Notes under the pieces: generated by a model
The model's input: only the letters and a program-made list of their open reading frames with translations
What the model was told of the DNA's origin: nothing
Database searches by the model: none
Shown here: piece after piece, positions 17,840 to 26,176 of the stretch
Numbering within the stretch: the first letter of the stretch is position 1
How the letters are laid out: each line of letters opens with the position of its first letter
Translations under genes and position numbers: made by a program
Origin: TMP-86 sp039807285
GTDB taxonomy: Bacteria > Pseudomonadota > Gammaproteobacteria > Steroidobacterales > Steroidobacteraceae
Length of the DNA stretch: 64,000 nt
Assembly: GCA_044226785.1 (NCBI GenBank)
Contig: JBGAGK010000002.1
Location: 1 to 64,000, forward strand
Direction: 5' to 3'

Positions 17840-18400
17840 TCAGTCGTGGTAGAAGATATGGGCAGGCTCTGCCTGCGAGCCGGTGAGATCCGGCGCGGGC
17901 TGGCTGTCTGACAGGTCAAGAGCCCGGTAGCGGCCGCCGAAGAACAGCAAGGGCTGATGTGGCGGAATGCCCTGGTGGAGATCCTGCACGCGGCCGATCA
18001 CGATCCAGTGGTCGCCTGCGTCGATGAGCTGCTGGAGCGTACAGTTGATGGAGGCCAGGCACCCTTCGAGGCGTGGTGCATGGGGACCGGGCACGAGGCG
18101 AAAGGGCGGCGGGGCCTGTTCCTGCCAGCCGCCGGCGAAGTAGCTGGACAGGGCTTGCTGGTCGTGACGCAGCAGGTTGATGCTGAAGCCGCTTAGACTG
18201 TCGATGTGCCCGGCGAAGCGGGTCTTCTTGCCGGGACAGAACAGGACGAGCATCGGGTCCAGTGACAGCGAGGAGACCGCATTCACGGTCATCGCCAGCA
18301 CTTCCTCCCCGGCGCGCGCGACGATCACGGCCACCCCGGTACCGAACAGGCCGATGGTGTCGCGGAATCGGCGCGGGTCCGGAAGCGCCGGCTCGCTCAT
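17840..18400 (-). CDS. Flavin reductase, HpaC-like
   Basis: This 186-residue protein of the flavin-reductase-like (split-barrel) family probably supplies reduced flavin to the adjacent monooxygenase. Typical features are the N-terminal RDTIGLFGTGVAVI, the AMTVNAVSSLSLDPMLVLFC block and a C-terminal His-Asp. The true start is ATG 18400, whose codon overlaps the oxygenase stop by 4 nt. The longer open frame upstream of it is a shadow of the oxygenase gene. The pairing mirrors HpaB/HpaC. The 3' end abuts the convergent phosphoketolase gene with one base between. Confidence 0.88.
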   Translation of the reverse strand: MSEPALPDPRRFRDTIGLFGTGVAVIVARAGEEVLAMTVNAVSSLSLDPMLVLFCPGKKTRFAGHIDSLSGFSINLLRHDQQALSSYFAGGWQEQAPPPFRLVPGPHAPRLEGCLASINCTLQQLIDAGDHWIVIGRVQDLHQGIPPHQPLLFFGGRYRALDLSDSQPAPDLTGSQAEPAHIFYHD

Positions 18401-19926
18401 CGAGTCGGCTTGCCCGAGCTTTCGGCAAAGGCCTCGTCGCGGTTGGCAAGGACGAAGGCACGTACGCGCTCGGCCTGTTCCTGGATCTGAGGCTGGTGAC
18501 CGGCCACCAGGGCCCCCGCCATGCGCACCGGGTCGCCGAAGAAGAAGCGCTCGTACAGCACCTGGCGCGATGCAAACGCGGACAGGCAGGTATCCCAGGC
18601 CAGCCGGAACAGCGGGATGCGCTCGAAGGCATCGGCACGGGCCGCCTGGTAATACTTGCGGATATCGTCGATCAGGGGGCCCCTGAGATCGGCTTCCGTG
18701 GGCATGGCCACGAGGCCACTGGCGCCGATCTGCTGGATGATCTCCACCATGCGCGGATAGAGCCGCGGAAACAGGTTGCGTGCCGCGTCCAGCGGACTCC
18801 ACGCGGGACGCATCACGCCCCACTCGTCGAGCTGGGCATCTGCCTCGGATGCGCGCAGGAAAGCCTTCATGGTCTCGAGATTCACCCAGATCTCGGCCAG
18901 TTTTTCCTGGATGTGCTGGAAGCTCTCCACACCGATGCTGTTGACCATGAGCGATGCCAGGCCGAGCAGGAACTCGGACTTGGCGATGTTCTTCACCACC
19001 ACCTGATGTGTCATGTGCACCACGGCTCCGGTGCGGGCATAGGCCTCGTTGCACCGCTTGATGTCGCGATACAGGAAGACCGATTCCCAGGGGACGAACA
19101 CATCGTCGAACACCACCACCGCATCCATTTCCTCGAAGCGCGAGCCCAGCGGATGATCGTAATGGGAGCGGCCGTAGTCGACGCTCTCCCGGCACAGGAA
19201 GCGCAGCCCCGGCGTGTCGTTCGGGATGGAGAAGCCGAATGCGTAGGGTGCATCCTCATCGGGGTTCTTCAGGAGGGTCGAGGGAAATACCATGATCTCG
19301 TCGGAGATCGGCAGGGTGGCCAGCATGCGGCAGCCCCGGATGACGATGCCGGCATCGGTTTCCTCCTTGATGCGGGCAGCCAGGAACGGATCGGCCTGTC
19401 GCAGGTTGCTCACGGCGCGGTTGGCCTGCGGCGGGATGAGCGTATGGGTCAGGCAGAGGTCGTTCTCGCGCAGATACTCGTAGTAGCGCACGGCGTTTGC
19501 CCCGAAGCGCGGATCGGCTTCGGCCAGGAACGGCGCGCCGGCCGCATAGCCCGTCATCGCCCGGTTGATGTAGTCCGGGACCCGACCCATCATGCCGTGG
19601 GTGTAGTCCTCCCAGACTTTCATCGAACGGCTGATGCTCTCCAGTTCCTTGTGGGTGCGCGGCATCAGGAAGGATCGCGCCACCTTGTTGCCGGTGGTGG
19701 GCGAATCGTACAGGGTGATGTCGGACTTCTCCCATTGCAGATCGTAGAGCTTCGCCAGCGTATGCACGCCCCCGGCCAGCGCCGGGTGGGTGGTGACATC
19801 CTTGATTTGCTGACCTGCATACCAGATCGCCGGCGGCCGTTCGCGCAGACGCGCAAGGACCTGGGCTCCACGGCGGGCGCCGGTCGCGGACTTGCTGGCG
19901 GGGGGCTGACTGGTTGGCTTGTTCAT
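18397..19926 (-). CDS. 4-hydroxyphenylacetate 3-hydroxylase family FADH2 monooxygenase (HpaB-like)
   Basis: This oxygenase component of a two-component flavin monooxygenase has 509 residues, with an acyl-CoA-dehydrogenase-like fold. The catalytic set of HpaB (Arg, Tyr, His) appears as R115 and Y119 in GRVPDY and H161 in LTHTLIPPQ. It probably ortho-hydroxylates a phenolic substrate using FADH2 from the downstream reductase. The ATG at 19926 is the first in a region without antisense coding. It is divergent from an IclR-family gene 87 bp away, the probable regulator. No ring-cleavage genes are nearby, so the substrate is unknown. Confidence 0.88.
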   Translation of the reverse strand: MNKPTSQPPASKSATGARRGAQVLARLRERPPAIWYAGQQIKDVTTHPALAGGVHTLAKLYDLQWEKSDITLYDSPTTGNKVARSFLMPRTHKELESISRSMKVWEDYTHGMMGRVPDYINRAMTGYAAGAPFLAEADPRFGANAVRYYEYLRENDLCLTHTLIPPQANRAVSNLRQADPFLAARIKEETDAGIVIRGCRMLATLPISDEIMVFPSTLLKNPDEDAPYAFGFSIPNDTPGLRFLCRESVDYGRSHYDHPLGSRFEEMDAVVVFDDVFVPWESVFLYRDIKRCNEAYARTGAVVHMTHQVVVKNIAKSEFLLGLASLMVNSIGVESFQHIQEKLAEIWVNLETMKAFLRASEADAQLDEWGVMRPAWSPLDAARNLFPRLYPRMVEIIQQIGASGLVAMPTEADLRGPLIDDIRKYYQAARADAFERIPLFRLAWDTCLSAFASRQVLYERFFFGDPVRMAGALVAGHQPQIQEQAERVRAFVLANRDEAFAESSGKPTR

Positions 19927-19941
19927 GTCCGGGTTGCCCTG

Positions 19942-19971
19942 TTGGTTATGAAATGAGAAATGACTTATACT
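19942..19971 (+). promoter_or_regulatory. Candidate sigma-70 promoter for the IclR gene
   Basis: TTGGTT at 19942-19947 and TATACT at 19966-19971 are separated by 18 nt in an AT-rich patch of the hpaB/iclR divergent region. Transcription would start near 19978, downstream of ATG 19960, which supports ATG 20014 as the iclR start. Confidence 0.45.
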
Positions 19972-20013
19972 TATCGTAATCACGGTGACGGCAGGCGTCA
20001 AGAGCGAGACCAC

Positions 20014-20811
20014 ATGAAGACCCGGGCAGCCCGCCAGCAGGGCATTCAGTCCATCGAGATCGGCGCGCGCCTGTTGCGGGCGCTGGTGCGGACCGAGCGA
20101 CCGCAGATGCTCAAGGATCTGGCAGCGGCCGCGCAGATGCCGCCGGCGAAGGCGCATCGGTACCTGGTCAGCCTTGCCCGCATGGGTCTGGTCGAGCAGC
20201 AGTCCGACACGGGGCTGTACGATCTGGGCGCGTTTGCCCTGCAGCTGGGCCTGAGTGCGCTGGGGCGACTGGACCCTGTGACCGTCGCGGCACCGGCTCT
20301 GGCGCATCTGTGCGAGGTGACGGGACAGACCTGTGCCATCGCCGTATGGGCCAATCAGGGTGCCACCATCGTGCGCTGGCTGGGCGCGGATGTGCCGGTG
20401 GCAGCGACCCTGCGCGTAGGGTCGGTCATGCCACTGACGCGGTCGGCCACCGGTGGGGTGTTTCTTGCGCACCTTTCGCAGGCCATGACCCGGGAGTTCG
20501 TGCGGCGCGAGATCGGTGAAAACCGGCGCAGGGGCATGGGGCCGGTCACTCTGGCAGCGGTCGACGAGCTGACCGTACGATACCGGCGGCAGGGTTTCGT
20601 GCACACCAGCGAGTTCATCCCCGACATCAGCGGGCTGGCAGTGCCGGTGTTCGATCATGGCGGACGCCTGGCACTGGCGCTGGTAGCACTGGGATACACG
20701 CGCCCGTTCGAAACCGGCCAGCGCCGGATCCTGGCCGCGCTGCAAAGCGAGGCGGCCAACGTGGCGAGACGTCTGGGGTCGGGGGCGGCGGAGTCCAATC
20801 AGGTGCCCTGA
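20014..20811 (+). CDS. IclR family transcriptional regulator
   Basis: This 265-residue regulator has an N-terminal winged helix (about 8-70; SIEIGARLLRAL, LKDLAAAAQMPPAKAHRYLVSL) and a C-terminal effector-binding IclR domain. It is transcribed away from the HpaB-type oxygenase gene, the usual layout for local control of an aromatic-degradation operon, so it probably governs that operon. ATG 20014 is preferred over in-frame ATG 19960, which would precede the predicted transcription start. The effector is unknown. Confidence 0.9.
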   Translation: MKTRAARQQGIQSIEIGARLLRALVRTERPQMLKDLAAAAQMPPAKAHRYLVSLARMGLVEQQSDTGLYDLGAFALQLGLSALGRLDPVTVAAPALAHLCEVTGQTCAIAVWANQGATIVRWLGADVPVAATLRVGSVMPLTRSATGGVFLAHLSQAMTREFVRREIGENRRRGMGPVTLAAVDELTVRYRRQGFVHTSEFIPDISGLAVPVFDHGGRLALALVALGYTRPFETGQRRILAALQSEAANVARRLGSGAAESNQVP

Positions 20812-20849
20812 GTGGCGAAGCCAGGATGCTCCTGGGTTGCACCCATTGG

Positions 20850-20886
20850 TTGACTGTTGTCAAAGGTGGATCCAGAATGGATCCAC
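20850..20886 (+). promoter_or_regulatory. Promoter and double-palindrome operator of the toxin-antitoxin pair
   Basis: Two perfect inverted repeats lie 21-57 nt upstream of the antitoxin start: TTGAC-N4-GTCAA (20850-20863) and GTGGATCC-N5-GGATCCAC (20866-20886). A promoter fits inside them, with -35 TTGACT (20850-20855), a 17-nt spacer and -10 CAGAAT (20873-20878) lying in the second palindrome. This is the arrangement expected for autorepression by an RHH antitoxin. Confidence 0.65.
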
Positions 20887-20906
20887 GGATCTGTCATGGA
20901 GCCATC

Positions 20907-21245
20907 ATGAGCGTGAACCTGTCCATCAAGGGCGTACCCGATGACATCGCCGAACGCTTGCGCACGCGTGCCGCGCACAACCGCCGTTCGCTGCAGGGAG
21001 AGCTCATGACCATCGTGGAGCGAGCGGCGGCTGAAACGGACGCCGGCGGAATGGTGCATCCGGAGGCAGCCAATCCGGAAGTAGCGGTACATCCACTCAC
21101 TGGCCGCCGTTACCGGCTGCTCGGCCGCAAGACCTTCGAGCAGCTCATGGACGAGCGCGAGGCGGCCGGCTGGAAGCCGGACCCGAGCCTGGCGAGGGCC
21201 CCGCTGGCCGTGGACATCATCCGCGCTGACCGTGAATCAAGGTGA
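20907..21245 (+). CDS. Antitoxin, FitA-like ribbon-helix-helix protein
   Basis: This 112-residue protein starts with an Arc/FitA-type ribbon-helix-helix (VNLSIKGVPDDIAERLRTRAAHNRRSLQGEL), which should dimerise and bind the palindromes upstream. The C-terminal half is variable and likely wraps around the toxin. ATG 20907 follows GGAG; the earlier in-frame ATG at 20877 lies inside the operator. The stop TGA overlaps the toxin's GTG start by 4 nt, so translation is coupled. Confidence 0.85.
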   Translation: MSVNLSIKGVPDDIAERLRTRAAHNRRSLQGELMTIVERAAAETDAGGMVHPEAANPEVAVHPLTGRRYRLLGRKTFEQLMDEREAAGWKPDPSLARAPLAVDIIRADRESR

Positions 21246-21694
21246 GTGCAACACGCCCTTCGAAGAAGCGGGTGGTCTACGTTGCCGAGCCCGCGTCCGT
21301 TTACGCGGTCCCGCAGCCCGCGGTCGTCGACTGCAGTGTACTGGCTGCGTTGCTGTGGGCCGAACCCGCGGCGAAGCTGGCGCGCGAGCGCATCCGTCAC
21401 AAGGCTCTGCATGCGCCTGTGCTGTTGACCTATGAGTTGGCGAATGTCGCCCGCAGCAAATGCCGTGCGGGGGTTCCGTTGGCCGCCGTCCGCGAGGGCC
21501 TGACGGCGTTCGCAGAGCAGAACATCGCATTGCACGACGATGCACCCGATGCACTGTTCGATCTCGCCGTACGCCTCGGCCTCACGGCGTACGACGCGGC
21601 CTACGTCGCGCTGGCGCAGGCGCTGCAAGCGCCGCTCCTGACCTTCGACAAGAAGCTCGCCGACGCAGCAATGTGCCTGACGGGTACCCCTTGA
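21242..21694 (+). CDS. PIN-domain toxin ribonuclease, VapC/FitB-like
   Basis: This 150-residue PIN-domain endoribonuclease is the toxin partner of the preceding antitoxin. The four acidic metal ligands are visible: D30 (VVDCSVL), E65 (LTYELANVA), D118 (TAYDAAYVALA) and D136 (LTFDKKLA), so it should be catalytically competent. An N-terminal extension of about 25 residues precedes the PIN core. The GTG start at 21242 overlaps the antitoxin stop. The RNA target cannot be read from sequence. Confidence 0.87.
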   Translation: MSATRPSKKRVVYVAEPASVYAVPQPAVVDCSVLAALLWAEPAAKLARERIRHKALHAPVLLTYELANVARSKCRAGVPLAAVREGLTAFAEQNIALHDDAPDALFDLAVRLGLTAYDAAYVALAQALQAPLLTFDKKLADAAMCLTGTP

Positions 21695-21725
21695 ACCGGC
21701 GATGTCGGCAGGATTGAAAGCGGGC

Positions 21726-22517
21726 TCATGGAGGATGCGGCTGGCCGGCTGGGTGGGGCGGTGAGGACCGGCGGGCGAGCAGTGGCTCGACCAGATCCAG
21801 CGGCAGCGGAAAGGCGATGGTCGAGGTCTTGTCGCCGGCGATTTCGACCAGCGTCTGCAGGTAGCGCAACTGGATCGACTGTGGCTGCTCCATGAGCGTC
21901 CGAGCCGCCAGCATCAGCTTTTCCGAGGCTTGCTGTTCGCCCTCGGCATTGATGACCTTGGCGCGGCGCTGACGTTCGGCTTCGGCCTGGCGGGCGATCG
22001 CGCGCACCATGCGTTCATCCAGATCCACTTGCTTGATTTCAACCGTGGACACCTTGATGCCCCAGGCGTCGGTGTGCTGATCGAGGATGACCTGGATGTC
22101 GTGGTTGAGCTTTTCGCGTTCGCTCAGCATCTCATCGAGCTCGTGCTGGCCGAGTACCGAACGCAATGTGGTCTGTGCCAGCTGGCTGGTGGCCTCGCGT
22201 GCGTCTTCGACCCGGATCACGGCTTTCTCCGGATCGATGACGCGGAACAGGATCACCGCATTGACCTTGACCGGTACGTTGTCACGCGAGATCACGTCCT
22301 GCGGTGGCACGGTCATCACGATCGTGCGCAGGTCGATGCGCACCATCTGTTGCGCGATCGGGATCAACACGATGATGCCCGGTCCCTTCACCGACTGGAA
22401 ACGCCCGAACAGGAAGATCACACCGCGCTTGTACTCGCGCAGGATCCTGAGCGAGGAAAACAGGATCGCCGCCACCACCACGACGATCACCGCAATCGTG
22501 GGATACATGCCAGTCAT
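21726..22517 (-). CDS. Slipin, stomatin-like SPFH membrane protein
   Basis: This 263-residue protein has one N-terminal membrane segment (about 5-25). The SPFH/band-7 domain follows (EYKRGVIFLFGRFQSVKGPG onward), and then a helical Glu/Ala/Arg-rich oligomerisation region (RQAEAERQRRAKVINAEGE as key block). Slipins form membrane scaffolds and are paired with NfeD proteases across bacteria and archaea. Here the ATG overlaps the stop of the nfeD-type gene by 4 nt. The C-terminus ends in a Pro/His-rich tail. Confidence 0.9.
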   Translation of the reverse strand: MTGMYPTIAVIVVVVAAILFSSLRILREYKRGVIFLFGRFQSVKGPGIIVLIPIAQQMVRIDLRTIVMTVPPQDVISRDNVPVKVNAVILFRVIDPEKAVIRVEDAREATSQLAQTTLRSVLGQHELDEMLSEREKLNHDIQVILDQHTDAWGIKVSTVEIKQVDLDERMVRAIARQAEAERQRRAKVINAEGEQQASEKLMLAARTLMEQPQSIQLRYLQTLVEIAGDKTSTIAFPLPLDLVEPLLARRSSPPHPAGQPHPP

Positions 22518-23881
22518 TGCGCAATCTCCTTTGATGAGGTCACCGGCTCCACCTCCAGCACCAGACCCTGCCGACCCACGACGACGACACGCTGGCCGCG
22601 TCGCAGCGGGCCATTGGCGTGCGCCTGCCAGCGCTCGCCGTGCACGTGCACGACACCGAGCCCATCGAAATCGGCCACCACCTCGGCCATCGCGCCCTGC
22701 ATTTCCTCTCGCCCGCTGACCACCGGTCGACGATGCGAGCGCACCGCCAGCCAGCTGATGCCGGCAATGACGCCCGCGGCCGACAAAGCCACGCCGATCA
22801 CCAGCGGCCGGGCGACAGCAAAGCCAGGCACATCCGTATCCATCAGCAGCACCGAGCCCAGGACCAGCGATGTCGCGCCTCCGATGCCGAGCACTCCGTA
22901 GGCAGGCACGAAGGCCTCGCTCACGATCAGGATCACGCCGAGCAGGATCAGCGCCAGCCCGACGTAGTTCACCGGCAGCATCTGGAACCCGTAAAGCGCC
23001 AGCAGCAGGCAGATAGTGCCCACGACGCCCGGCACAATGCCGCCCGGGTGCATGCCCTCCATCACCAGCCCACCCAGTCCCAGCAGCAGCAGGATATAGG
23101 CGATCGATGGATCGGCCACCACACCGAGGAACCGGCTGTGCCAGCCCGGTTCGATGTGTTCCAGCACGGCATTGCGTGTATGCAGGATGCGTGTCCCACT
23201 GGCGGTGCGGACTTCACGCCCGTCGACCTCGGCCAGCAGCCCCGGAAGATCCGCTGCCACCAGATCGATGACATGCAGCTTGAGCGCTTCCTGGTCGGAG
23301 ACGCTGACGGCAGCGCGCACGGCCTGTTCCGCCCAGTTGGCGTTGCGGCCGCTGCGCTCTGCGAGACTGCGGATAAAGGCCACCGCATCGTTGGTGGTCT
23401 TGCGCATTTCAGCGTCCCCTTTCTGCGGCGGCGGCTCGCTGCCAGTTGCGTTCGGCGTCGGCAGCGGCGGCCCACCGCCCGTCAGGGACACGGGTGTGGC
23501 GGCACCGATGTTGGTGGCCGGCGCCATTGCCGCCACATGACAGGCGTAGAGAATGAAGGTGCCGGCGCTGGCGGCGCGTGAGCCACGCGGTGCGACGTAT
23601 CCGATCACCGGCACCTCGGACGCAAGGATCGACTTGACGATGGTACGCATGGAGCTCGCCAGACCGCCGGGCGTATCCAGCTCCAGCACTACCGCAGCAG
23701 CATTGATTGTCTGCGCGCGCTTGATGCCGCGCACGATGTAATCGGCACTGGCCGGGCTGATGGTGCCATCCGCAAGCACCACCACCACGGTCGCTGGAGG
23801 CGCTGGTGTGCCCGCACTGGACACCGGCGCCGTCATCATGAGCGCCAGCAGGCAAAGCAGCGGAAAACGCAGCCGGCTCAT
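22514..23881 (-). CDS. NfeD family membrane-bound ClpP-class serine protease
   Basis: This 455-residue protein starts with a signal or anchor and then a periplasmic ClpP/crotonase-like protease domain. The nucleophile Ser falls in GSRAASAGTFI, and the general-base Lys is probably in the MRKTTNDAVAFIRSLAE segment, as in PH1510-type Ser-Lys proteases. Four to five membrane helices follow, and a C-terminal NfeD OB-fold domain. The downstream slipin gene is translationally coupled, the standard STOPP arrangement; PH1510 cleaves the C-terminus of its slipin. The physiological role in bacteria is poorly defined. Confidence 0.9.
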   Translation of the reverse strand: MSRLRFPLLCLLALMMTAPVSSAGTPAPPATVVVVLADGTISPASADYIVRGIKRAQTINAAAVVLELDTPGGLASSMRTIVKSILASEVPVIGYVAPRGSRAASAGTFILYACHVAAMAPATNIGAATPVSLTGGGPPLPTPNATGSEPPPQKGDAEMRKTTNDAVAFIRSLAERSGRNANWAEQAVRAAVSVSDQEALKLHVIDLVAADLPGLLAEVDGREVRTASGTRILHTRNAVLEHIEPGWHSRFLGVVADPSIAYILLLLGLGGLVMEGMHPGGIVPGVVGTICLLLALYGFQMLPVNYVGLALILLGVILIVSEAFVPAYGVLGIGGATSLVLGSVLLMDTDVPGFAVARPLVIGVALSAAGVIAGISWLAVRSHRRPVVSGREEMQGAMAEVVADFDGLGVVHVHGERWQAHANGPLRRGQRVVVVGRQGLVLEVEPVTSSKEIAQ

Positions 23882-24092
23882 ACCCGCATCACACCACTTG
23901 AGGCAAGGATTGGCAAATGGGCAGGCGCGAATGCCTGTCGCACGTCAACCAGAGCCGGGCCTGGCAAACGGCGCCGGAAAGCTGAGAACGGATGAGTCAG
24001 CCAGACCGCTCCGGCAAACAGCGCCAGGGCAGGTGGTTTGGAAATCCTGTCCGCCTGCGGGGCACCTCCGTCATGCGGTCCAGGTGCCTTGC

Positions 24093-24716
24093 TCAGGGCA
24101 ACAGGGTAAAGCCCGACTCAAACTGGGTCTTTCCAGTGGCTGCCAGCGTGATCTGAAGGTAACCCATGGCCTCAAGTTCTCTCGAACGCTGCAACGGTCC
24201 TGCATCGACGGCGCGAAGCCCCGCTGCCTCGAGAAGATTGGTGAGTGCCATTTTCCCCTCGGCGTCGTCGCCGGCAAACAGGACGGTCGTGGTCGTCGTG
24301 CCATTCGTGCCGGTAAATAGCGTGTCGGCAAGATTGACGTTGAACGCTTTCAGGACAGGCACATCGGCGGGAAGCTGCCTGGCCAGTTCAAGAGCCGTGG
24401 ACGTGCCCAGCAAGGCTTCTGGCCGCTCGTAGGTGGTGAAATCGATGGAGTTGCTGATGTCGATGACGACCTTGCCGTGAAGTCGTTCCCGATAGTGCTT
24501 GAGCACATTTGGATAGGCTCCGGCCGGAACTGCGAAGACCACGAGGTCTCCGGTCAGATCGTCGCCGAGGACCGCATGCCTGGCCTGCTCCTGCTCCTTG
24601 ACCAGGTGCGAAGATGCACTGTGCTTGACGATCTGGACGCCCGCCCCCGCACGCAACGCGACGTCGGCGATCGCGGCACTCATCTTTCCAGTCCCAATGA
24701 TGCTTATCGATGTCAT
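24093..24716 (-). CDS. NADP-binding oxidoreductase, F420/NADP reductase-like
   Basis: This 207-residue Rossmann-fold protein has the dinucleotide motif IGTGKMSAAIADVALRAG at its N-terminus. Further segments (VFAVPAGAYPNVL, DISNSIDF, KAFNVNLADTLF) are typical of the NADP-oxidoreductase/F420-dependent family. Many such proteobacterial proteins use NADP alone. The gene starts 5 nt after the stop of the FAD monooxygenase gene, so the two form an operon; the product might recycle or reduce a metabolite of that oxygenase. The substrate is unknown. Confidence 0.75.
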   Translation of the reverse strand: MTSISIIGTGKMSAAIADVALRAGAGVQIVKHSASSHLVKEQEQARHAVLGDDLTGDLVVFAVPAGAYPNVLKHYRERLHGKVVIDISNSIDFTTYERPEALLGTSTALELARQLPADVPVLKAFNVNLADTLFTGTNGTTTTTVLFAGDDAEGKMALTNLLEAAGLRAVDAGPLQRSRELEAMGYLQITLAATGKTQFESGFTLLP

Positions 24717-24721
24717 GGAAA

Positions 24722-25933
24722 TCAGATCCTCTTGAAGCGCTTGAGTGCCGATTCACAGACCTTCAGCACGTCGTAGTCGAAGACCGCTCTTCGGCGGAAA
24801 TCCCGCCCGGCGCGTATGTCAATGTCACGCTTCTCGACGTTCTTGAACTGATATTGGGCGTCGAACATCGCGCCGGCCCTGCGTGAACCGACCTGCAGGG
24901 TTGCTGCACGCTGCATGCGAACCGCAGCGTAGCGCCTGAAAGCCTCGGGAATGTCGCGAACGCTGCCGGCCTCCCTGAGGAAGAAGGCCAGGGCCATGCT
25001 GTCCTCGGTTGCCATGTTCACGCCCTGACCCTGGTGCGGAATCATGGCGTGTGCTGCATCGCCCAGCAGGGTGACGGGCCCCCGCGACCAGATGGGGAGC
25101 GGGTCAATGTCCGACAGGGCCCACCAGAAAGTCTTGTCAATGAGTCCAATGATGTGCTGCAGCTTCGGGTCCCACGCTTCGCCCGTGAACTCCCCTGCGA
25201 GCTCGCTCACAGGCGCCGGGCCCGACTGCGGCCCCTTGAGGGGCCTGTCGCTGGGCACGGCGGCAATGAAATTGAACAGCTTGCGCTGCTGCAGCGGATA
25301 GAACATGAAGTGCCGTTCATTGCCCATCCAGACCTGGCTGATCATGGGACAGTCCCTGGGAAGGAGCGACGAGTCCAATACCCCGCGGTAGCAGATGTAT
25401 CCGGAGTAGACAGGCTTGGTCCGATGTATCGCAGTATCCCGTACGATGGAGTGAACCCCGTCGGCACCCACCACCGCATCCAGCTCTTCCCGCGCACCGT
25501 TCTCGAATTCGACACGCACACCTGAATCCAGTGTCCGGATCGACGTCATGCGATGGCCGAACCGGATGGCCCGAGGGTCGACATGTTCAGCCAGGATGCG
25601 AATCAGGTCAGGCCTGAACATGCCGATGTTCTGGTACTGCTTCGCCGTATCCTCCCAGGCCGCGTCGGTCACCTCATTGCCCATGGCGTCCAGGTACACG
25701 CCGTGCCCGTCCGGGATTGCTCCCGCGCGCTGGATGGGCTCGAGGATGTCGAGCTTGTCAAGAACACGGGCAGCGTTGGGGGCGACCGTAACTCCCGCAC
25801 CCACCTCGTCGTGTTTGCTGGCCTGCTCGAATACGGTGGCCTCGACGCCGGCGATCTTCTTGAGTGCGATCGCGGCCGTGAGCCCACCCATTCCACCGCC
25901 AATGATGCCGATTCTCGTGGTATGGCCTGGCAT
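24722..25933 (-). CDS. FAD-dependent aromatic monooxygenase, salicylate hydroxylase/NicC-like
   Basis: This 403-residue group A flavoprotein monooxygenase has three signature segments: the N-terminal GxGxxG (IGIIGGGMGGLTAA), the DG motif (VGADGVHSIVRD) and the GD motif (TLLGDAAHAMIPHQGQG). It should hydroxylate an aromatic or N-heteroaromatic acid with NAD(P)H and oxygen. It resembles salicylate 1-, 3-hydroxybenzoate 6- and 6-hydroxynicotinate 3-hydroxylases, and the substrate cannot be fixed from sequence. It is first in a two-gene operon with an NADP oxidoreductase. No recognised transporter or ring-cleavage gene is nearby. Confidence 0.85.
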   Translation of the reverse strand: MPGHTTRIGIIGGGMGGLTAAIALKKIAGVEATVFEQASKHDEVGAGVTVAPNAARVLDKLDILEPIQRAGAIPDGHGVYLDAMGNEVTDAAWEDTAKQYQNIGMFRPDLIRILAEHVDPRAIRFGHRMTSIRTLDSGVRVEFENGAREELDAVVGADGVHSIVRDTAIHRTKPVYSGYICYRGVLDSSLLPRDCPMISQVWMGNERHFMFYPLQQRKLFNFIAAVPSDRPLKGPQSGPAPVSELAGEFTGEAWDPKLQHIIGLIDKTFWWALSDIDPLPIWSRGPVTLLGDAAHAMIPHQGQGVNMATEDSMALAFFLREAGSVRDIPEAFRRYAAVRMQRAATLQVGSRRAGAMFDAQYQFKNVEKRDIDIRAGRDFRRRAVFDYDVLKVCESALKRFKRI

Positions 25934-25961
25934 TTCACTTCCTTAGCTGATTTGAGCCGGG

Positions 25962-25994
25962 CCCGCAGTCTGTGCGGGTGATCGCAGCGCTGCG
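25962..25994. repeat. Hairpin and palindrome upstream of the monooxygenase operon
   Basis: An inverted repeat CCCGCA-N5-TGCGGG (25962-25978) is followed by a perfect 12-bp palindrome CGCAGCGCTGCG (25983-25994). Both lie 30-60 nt upstream of the monooxygenase start codon. They could be operator or leader structures. No regulator gene is adjacent, so this is only a structural observation. Confidence 0.35.
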
Positions 25995-26176
25995 CAGCCG
26001 TCCGGAACTTCCATTGACGCTCGAGCGCTGCCACCTGTGTCCGGCAACTCGGTCGCGAGGCTAATTTGCAGGCTTCTCCCAAGTCAAGACAGCCTGCAGA
26101 ACACACTTTCCAGAAATCGGAACAGACGTTCCCTCTTTTCGCTTGTCACAGCATGGCTGAGTCAATGAAAGGGCCG

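Noticed and set aside
20891..20908. Pho-box-like CTGTCAT-GGAG-CCATCAT near the antitoxin start
   Set aside because: The second repeat matches only 5 of 7 positions, and the site covers the ribosome binding site and start codon, so chance is more likely.
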